Position numbers and translations under genes: made by a program
Part shown: positions 6,387-10,510 of the stretch, piece by piece
How positions within the stretch are numbered: the first letter of the stretch is position 1
How the letters are laid out: each line of letters opens with the position of its first letter
Origin: Acidobacteriaceae bacterium
Lineage (GTDB): Bacteria; Acidobacteriota; Terriglobia; Terriglobales; Acidobacteriaceae
Direction of reading: 5' to 3'
NCBI GenBank assembly: GCA_003135495.1
Contig: PLBX01000146.1
Coordinates: forward strand, 2,662-13,171
DNA length: 10,510 bases
Notes under the pieces: generated by a model
The model's database searches: none
What the model was told of the DNA's origin: nothing
The model's input: only the letters and a program-made list of their open reading frames with translations

Positions 6387-7412
6387 ATGGACAAACACAA
6401 TCTCTCCCTCCTTCGCTCGATACATATTTCCGCCGTTCTGCTTGCGCTGGCCTTTGCGTTCCTCGGTTATCAGAGGGCGAATGCCGAAGGCGCTCCCACA
6501 GCAGTCGCTCAGAATGCACCCGCGCAGATTCATGCGCTCAAAGTGACGCTGCTGTCGACGATGCTGGCAGGTAGCACGACGGGAATGGGAGAGTGGGGCT
6601 TTTCAGCGCTGATCGAAGCTGATGGTCATCGCATCCTGCTGGATACGGGAGCTCACCCCGACACCGTGTTGCAAAATGCGCACGACTTGAAGATTGATTT
6701 GTCCGACGTTAAAGAAGTGATTCTGACGCATAACCACTGGGATCACGTCAGCGGGCTACTAAATCTACGCAAGGAGATGATGAAAAAAAATCCAGCGGCA
6801 TTGTCCGTGGCCTATGTCGCGCGCGGAATTTTCTACAGCAGACCCGGGGCCGAAGGGGAAGACAACCAGATGATCGCGTTGAAGAAAGAATACGAAGCGA
6901 CGGGAGGAAAATTCATTGAACATGAAGGGCCGTCGGAATTATTTCCGGGCGCGTGGCTGACCGGTCCGGTTCCACGAAAATTTCCGGAGCATAACTGGAG
7001 CAGCACTGGGAAAGTGCAGACGCCCAGCGGACTGGTGGAGGATACGATTCCAGAGGACCAGGCACTAGTTCTCAATACGCCGCAAGGGTTGATCGTGATA
7101 ACGGGATGCGGTCATGCAGGAATCATCAACATCCTCACCTTTGCGCGAGAGCAATTCCCCAACGAGCCGGTGGAAGCGGTAGTGGGCGGGCTGCACCTGT
7201 TTCCGGCGACGGATGAGCAACTCGATTGGACTGCCGACAAGATGAAAGAGTTTAAAGTGGCGAACTTGATTGGCGCGCATTGCACCGGAATCGAAGCCGT
7301 CTATCGCATCCGCGAGCGCCTTGCGTTGCCGCGATCGTCGGCGGTGGTGGGGAGTGTGGGAGCCAGCTTTGTGCTTGGCGAAGGAATTCATCCCGGACCG
7401 CTGGCTAAATAA
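6387..7412 (+). CDS. Exported metallo-beta-lactamase-fold hydrolase (COG1237-like)
   Basis: A 341-aa protein with a signal peptide (hydrophobic core about 14-27, likely cut after YQRANA, residue 33). The MBL fold begins about residue 51. Metal ligands are visible: H115, H117, D119 and H120 in THNHWDH, H243 in TGCGHAGIIN, and H270 in GGLHLF; H298 in GAHCTG fills a further conserved position. The three blocks GCGHAG, GGLHLF and GAHCTG are typical of the COG1237 group, which includes archaeal proteins annotated as dihydropterin-type ribofuranosyl-aminobenzene phosphate synthases. The bacterial, exported members have no firm substrate, so I assign only a binuclear metal hydrolase. The start is chosen for the signal peptide; only a weak GGGA precedes it. 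The gene follows a terminator and so needs its own promoter, which I could not identify. Confidence 0.87.
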   Translation: MDKHNLSLLRSIHISAVLLALAFAFLGYQRANAEGAPTAVAQNAPAQIHALKVTLLSTMLAGSTTGMGEWGFSALIEADGHRILLDTGAHPDTVLQNAHDLKIDLSDVKEVILTHNHWDHVSGLLNLRKEMMKKNPAALSVAYVARGIFYSRPGAEGEDNQMIALKKEYEATGGKFIEHEGPSELFPGAWLTGPVPRKFPEHNWSSTGKVQTPSGLVEDTIPEDQALVLNTPQGLIVITGCGHAGIINILTFAREQFPNEPVEAVVGGLHLFPATDEQLDWTADKMKEFKVANLIGAHCTGIEAVYRIRERLALPRSSAVVGSVGASFVLGEGIHPGPLAK

Positions 7413-7433
7413 GCAATCGCGGCCGATGGCGCG

Positions 7434-8192
7434 TCATGCCGCAACGTACCCGCCATCGACCGGCATGATAGCTCCTGTTACCCAGGACGATTCGTCGCTC
7501 GCCAAATAGACGGCCAATCCTGCAATGTCCTCGGGCTGACCTAGCCTTCCGATGGGGTGCGCGGCGGTCCTCTGCCGGCGAATCGCTTCAGGATCACTAG
7601 TCTTCGAGAGAAGTCCCTCGGTCAGTTCCGTTTCAACGAACGACGGGCAGATGGCGTTTACCCGGATTTTTTCATGCCCGTGGTCGATGGCCATGCTTTT
7701 CGTCAACTGGACTACCGCACCCTTGGATGGAGCATAGGCGGCGCGATTGGGAGCGCCAACAAGTCCCAGAGTGGAAGCCATGTTGATGATCGAACCACCG
7801 CCCGCTTTTCTGATATGAGGAAGCGCCGCGCGCGAGAGCAGCCAAACTCCGCGAACGTTTACGTTGAAGGTTTGGTCCCACTGATCTTCGGTTAACTGCT
7901 CGGCATTGCCAACGTGAAGAACGCCGGCATTGTTCAGCAGAAAATTCACTCCACCAAATCGGCTCACCGTTTTTTCCAGCAACGAACTGATGTCGGTTTT
8001 ATTGGAAACATCCGCTGCAACTGCAAACGCGAGTTCGCCAATTTCACGCGCGACTTCGTCGATGCGTTCGCGCCGCCTGCCGACGAGCACCACTCGCGCT
8101 CCCTCTCTTGCCATGGCTACCGCGCATGCGCGGCCTATTCCGCTTCCCGCACCGGTGACAATTCCTATCTTGCCCTTCAAACGTTCGCTCAT
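7434..8192 (-). CDS. Short-chain dehydrogenase/reductase (classical SDR)
   Basis: A 252-aa NAD(P)-dependent oxidoreductase of the usual SDR length. Motifs: cofactor loop TGAGSGIG (13-20), NNAG (87-90), catalytic N112, S140 in NMAS, Y153 and K157 in YAPSKGA, then the NAICPSFVETEL block (179-190) and the C-terminal VTGAIMPVDGGYVAA. R39 and R40 after the second strand (VLVGRRR) suggest NADP(H), although this is only a rule of thumb. It resembles FabG-like or sugar/alcohol dehydrogenases; the substrate cannot be told. The start is ATG 8192, where homology to SDRs begins. A TTG at 8255 would add 21 residues without family resemblance. It converges with the MBL gene (21 bases apart, no terminator seen) and is divergent from the TonB-dependent receptor. 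Confidence 0.93.
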   Translation of the reverse strand: MSERLKGKIGIVTGAGSGIGRACAVAMAREGARVVLVGRRRERIDEVAREIGELAFAVAADVSNKTDISSLLEKTVSRFGGVNFLLNNAGVLHVGNAEQLTEDQWDQTFNVNVRGVWLLSRAALPHIRKAGGGSIINMASTLGLVGAPNRAAYAPSKGAVVQLTKSMAIDHGHEKIRVNAICPSFVETELTEGLLSKTSDPEAIRRQRTAAHPIGRLGQPEDIAGLAVYLASDESSWVTGAIMPVDGGYVAA

Positions 8193-8229
8193 GAAAATCA
8201 GTTTAGCCGAAGAGATCAGCGACTGGAGG

Positions 8230-8265
8230 AACAATTCACCGTTCGCGTAAAACAATTCACCGTTC
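8230..8265. repeat. 15-bp tandem direct repeat with 21-bp period, possible operator
   Basis: AACAATTCACCGTTC occurs perfectly at 8230-8244 and again at 8251-8265, separated by 6 unrelated bases. The 21-bp period is two turns of B-DNA, so both copies face the same side. It lies in the divergent promoter region between the SDR gene (start 8192) and the TonB-dependent receptor (start 8361), where a dimeric regulator could act on either gene. A regulatory role is inference. Confidence 0.6.
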
Positions 8266-8310
8266 AGCTAGATTTAATGTAAGGGTGGTATTTCTTAAGA
8301 GTTGTTGGTG

Positions 8311-8339
8311 TTGTTGAATCGCGATTTGCGCAGCATACA
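8311..8339 (+). promoter_or_regulatory. Weak candidate promoter of the TonB-dependent receptor
   Basis: TTGTTG (8311-8316) and CATACA (8334-8339) are 17 bases apart; TACACT (8336-8341) is an alternative -10 at 19 bases. The -35 is fair and the -10 poor, so this is only a candidate. Confidence 0.25.
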
Positions 8340-8349
8340 CTTTTTGTGC

Positions 8350-8355
8350 AAGGTG
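8350..8355 (+). promoter_or_regulatory. Shine-Dalgarno deciding the receptor start
   Basis: AAGGTG lies 5 bases before GTG 8361. An upstream in-frame GTG at 8346 lies before this site, so the 8361 GTG is preferred. Confidence 0.55.
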
Positions 8356-8360
8356 CTCGA

Positions 8361-10510
8361 GTGAGATCTCGCTTCATTTTCGTGGCTCTCGTAGCGATGG
8401 TGGGATGTTCATTCACAGCCGGACTTCTTGCGCAGAGTGGTATTTCAGGCGACGCCAAATCTGCCTCCGAAAATCAACCCGGCTTTTTGTCGGGCTCGAT
8501 TTCGGGGACGGTTGTCGACCCATCCGGCGCTGCGATCGCTAATGCTCAGGTTTTTTTGTTGGGCGAAGACTCCAAGCCGAAGGCACAAACCGTTACCAGC
8601 AACAGCGGGTACTTCCACTTCGATAAGATCGTTCCCGGAAAATACATTCTTCAATTTCGCGCCGACGGTTTTCGCGAAACCAGCCTGCCTACGAGTCTGA
8701 ACAGCAAGCCTCTTGCTCCTCTTCGGGTGACGCTGCCGATCTTAGCCCAGGCGGAAGCCATCACCGTCGTATCTGGAGGTTCAGTTCCGCTCGTCAGTAC
8801 GGAAGCATCTGAGAACCAGAACATGAACACTATCGATCGCGCTGCGCTTGATCGCGTTCCGGTGTTCGATCAGGACTACATCACAACGATGTCGCGTTTT
8901 CTGGATGACAACGCCACTGGAACCAACGGGGTTTCGCTGGTAGTGAATGGTATCGAGGCCAACGGGCCAGGAGTAACGCCCTCCGCCATTCAGGAAGTGA
9001 AGATCAACAACAATCCCTACTCGGCGCGCTTCTCGCGGCCCGGTCGCGCCCGGCTTGAGATCGTCACGAAGAACGGATCAGCCGACTATCATGGCTCGCT
9101 GAATTTCATGTTTCGGGATTCGTTTTTCGACGCGAGCAACGCCTTTGCGGCGGTCAAACCTCCCGAGCGCCGCCAATACTACGAAGGTTCAATCACCGGG
9201 CCTATCGGCCACAGCAAGCACACGAGCTTTCTGCTCGCGCTCGACGAAGACATTCAAGACCAGCAAGCCGTGATCGATCCCACTGCGCTTGCTGCCGCGG
9301 AATCGCTCGGCTTCGGCACGATTGCGCAGACGGTTCCGAATCCCACGCATCACTTCTTCGGCTCGGGGCGCATCTTTCACGACTTTTCCAACGGCGATCA
9401 GTTCTGGATTGGCTACTCCTACGAACATCGTTCCGTCGAAAATATGAACGTGGGCGGCACTATCCTACCGAGCGCCGGGACCGACACGCGGTTTCTGGAG
9501 CATGAGATCAATGTCAGCTATGTGCACCAGATCTCTTCGCATTGGGTCAACCAATTAAGATTTCTGGTTGGCCACTTCGACGCGCCCGTCACGAGCATCG
9601 ATGCCAGTCCACAAATTGCAGTTTCAGGGTTGTTTACCGCGGGTGGCGCGCAAGCCGATTCCCGGCGCACCGAGTACCACTTCGACGGAACCGATTTCGC
9701 CACATACATCAGCGGCAAGCATCAACTTAGCTTCGGTGTTGATATCCCCGACATCAGCAGGCGCGCCCTCGACGACTTCACGAACCGCGCTGGCACTTAC
9801 ACGTTCGCGAGCAGCGGCGATTTCACCGCCGGAGCGCCCACAACCTACCTCCTCCAAACCGGCCGCGGCCATGTAGTTTTTTTGGAGAAAGTAATCAGCG
9901 GATTCGTCGAGGACAATATCCGGCTGAGGCCGGGCTTTTCTGTATATCTGGGAGTCCGCTATTACTGGCAGAATTATTTTCACAACGATCCCAACAACTT
10001 CGCCCCACGTATCGGATTTGCCTACGCTCCAACCGCCAAGAGCAAGACCGTCATTCGCGGTGGCGCAGGCGTTTTTTACGATCGTACCGGTCCCAGCCCC
10101 ATCGGCGATCTTCTCCACTTTAATGGCGTCAATCTCCAGCGCTTCATCGTCGAATCGCCACACTATCCGGTGCTTCCGACTGAACTGTTGAGCACTCCTA
10201 CAAGCTTGGTAACACTCGATCCTCGAGCGCACATCCCTTATACTTTGCAATTCAGCATTGGCGTGGAGCATCAAGTAACGGCCAAGAGCACGGCCAGCGC
10301 CGTCTACATCGGCAACCGGGGCATAGATTTATTCCGCTCCATTGACGCTAATGCCCCTATCGGCGATAGTTTCGTTCGCCCAAATCCGGCTCTTGGGCAA
10401 GTCCGGCAAATGCAGTCGGAGGGTTACCTTAAGGGAAATGCGCTCGAACTGACTTTCCGAGGGAAGCCCAGCAAATATTTCTCGGGACAAGTTCAATACA
10501 CGCTCAGCCG
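8361..10510 (+). CDS. Oar-type TonB-dependent receptor, 5' part (runs off right edge)
   Basis: 716 codons are present with no stop; the frame stays open to the end of the window. It is an outer-membrane protein of the large acidobacterial TonB-receptor group. Order: signal peptide (1 to about 25, ending GLLAQ); a carboxypeptidase-regulatory-like beta-sandwich (about 43-125; GSISGTVVDPSGA, then NSGYFHFDKIVPGKY); a TonB-box-like EAITVVS (132-138); a plug-like region with VSLVVNGIEANG (191-202), AIQEVKINNNPYSARFSRPG and LEIVTKNGS (232-240); then an aromatic-rich barrel with FAPRIGFAYAP and VIRGGAGVFYDRTG. Full-length relatives are about 1000-1200 aa, so roughly the last third is missing. Members bind and import large or poorly defined substrates; the ligand cannot be inferred. 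The start is GTG at 8361. Confidence 0.9.
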   Translation, partial: MRSRFIFVALVAMVGCSFTAGLLAQSGISGDAKSASENQPGFLSGSISGTVVDPSGAAIANAQVFLLGEDSKPKAQTVTSNSGYFHFDKIVPGKYILQFRADGFRETSLPTSLNSKPLAPLRVTLPILAQAEAITVVSGGSVPLVSTEASENQNMNTIDRAALDRVPVFDQDYITTMSRFLDDNATGTNGVSLVVNGIEANGPGVTPSAIQEVKINNNPYSARFSRPGRARLEIVTKNGSADYHGSLNFMFRDSFFDASNAFAAVKPPERRQYYEGSITGPIGHSKHTSFLLALDEDIQDQQAVIDPTALAAAESLGFGTIAQTVPNPTHHFFGSGRIFHDFSNGDQFWIGYSYEHRSVENMNVGGTILPSAGTDTRFLEHEINVSYVHQISSHWVNQLRFLVGHFDAPVTSIDASPQIAVSGLFTAGGAQADSRRTEYHFDGTDFATYISGKHQLSFGVDIPDISRRALDDFTNRAGTYTFASSGDFTAGAPTTYLLQTGRGHVVFLEKVISGFVEDNIRLRPGFSVYLGVRYYWQNYFHNDPNNFAPRIGFAYAPTAKSKTVIRGGAGVFYDRTGPSPIGDLLHFNGVNLQRFIVESPHYPVLPTELLSTPTSLVTLDPRAHIPYTLQFSIGVEHQVTAKSTASAVYIGNRGIDLFRSIDANAPIGDSFVRPNPALGQVRQMQSEGYLKGNALELTFRGKPSKYFSGQVQYTLS

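Noticed and set aside
7413..7433. Terminator between the convergent MBL and SDR genes
   Set aside because: The 21-base gap holds only a 4-bp palindromic stem (ATCG/CGAT) and no T-run.
7434..8255. SDR extended to TTG 8255
   Set aside because: The extension reads through the direct repeat and lacks similarity to SDR N-termini; ATG 8192 gives the normal length and places TGxxxGIG at residue 13.
8403..8411. Lipobox-like MVGC in the receptor signal peptide (Cys16)
   Set aside because: The hydrophobic segment continues past the Cys to GLLAQ, a usual signal-peptidase I context in these receptors, and an Oar-type receptor is not expected to be a lipoprotein. Weak evidence only.
9624..10274. 216-aa antisense open frame inside the TonB-dependent receptor
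   Set aside because: The plus-strand frame shows the Oar-type domain order throughout. The antisense frame has no recognisable domain or ribosome-binding site.

Overview
The window looks like chromosomal DNA from an acidobacterium (Acidobacteriota, probably class Terriglobia; this is inference). The pointers are a large Oar-type TonB-dependent receptor with an N-terminal carboxypeptidase-regulatory-like domain, an exported YVTN beta-propeller protein, moderately high GC and compact operons. No mobile element, tRNA, rRNA or CRISPR array is visible.

Region 1 (1-2918, minus strand) is the start of a histidine biosynthesis operon, read right to left as leader peptide, hisI, hisG, hisD, hisC. The four enzyme genes overlap by a few bases and look translationally coupled. 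Before hisI lies the most striking element of the window: a good sigma70-type promoter, then almost at once a 23-codon leader ORF with eight His codons (HHHRHHHH plus one more), then a strong intrinsic terminator. A competing pairing between leader codons 17-20 and the 5' arm of the terminator can serve as antiterminator. Together this is a complete histidine attenuator. The leader ORF appears to be leaderless or nearly so.

Region 2 (3015-5098, plus strand) is a two-component system divergent from the his operon: an OmpR/PhoB-family response regulator overlapping by 4 bases a two-TM sensor histidine kinase. Its signal is unknown.

Region 3 (5198-7412, plus strand) holds two exported proteins: a YVTN-type beta-propeller followed by a perfect 15-bp intrinsic terminator, then a signal-peptide-bearing metallo-beta-lactamase-fold hydrolase of the COG1237 type.

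Region 4 (7434-10510) has an SDR oxidoreductase on the minus strand, convergent with the hydrolase. Divergent from it is a TonB-dependent receptor that runs off the right edge. The SDR/receptor intergenic region carries a 15-bp direct repeat with exactly 21-bp period, a possible operator. Apart from the his operon and the two-component pair, nothing in the sequence ties the neighbouring genes into one pathway.
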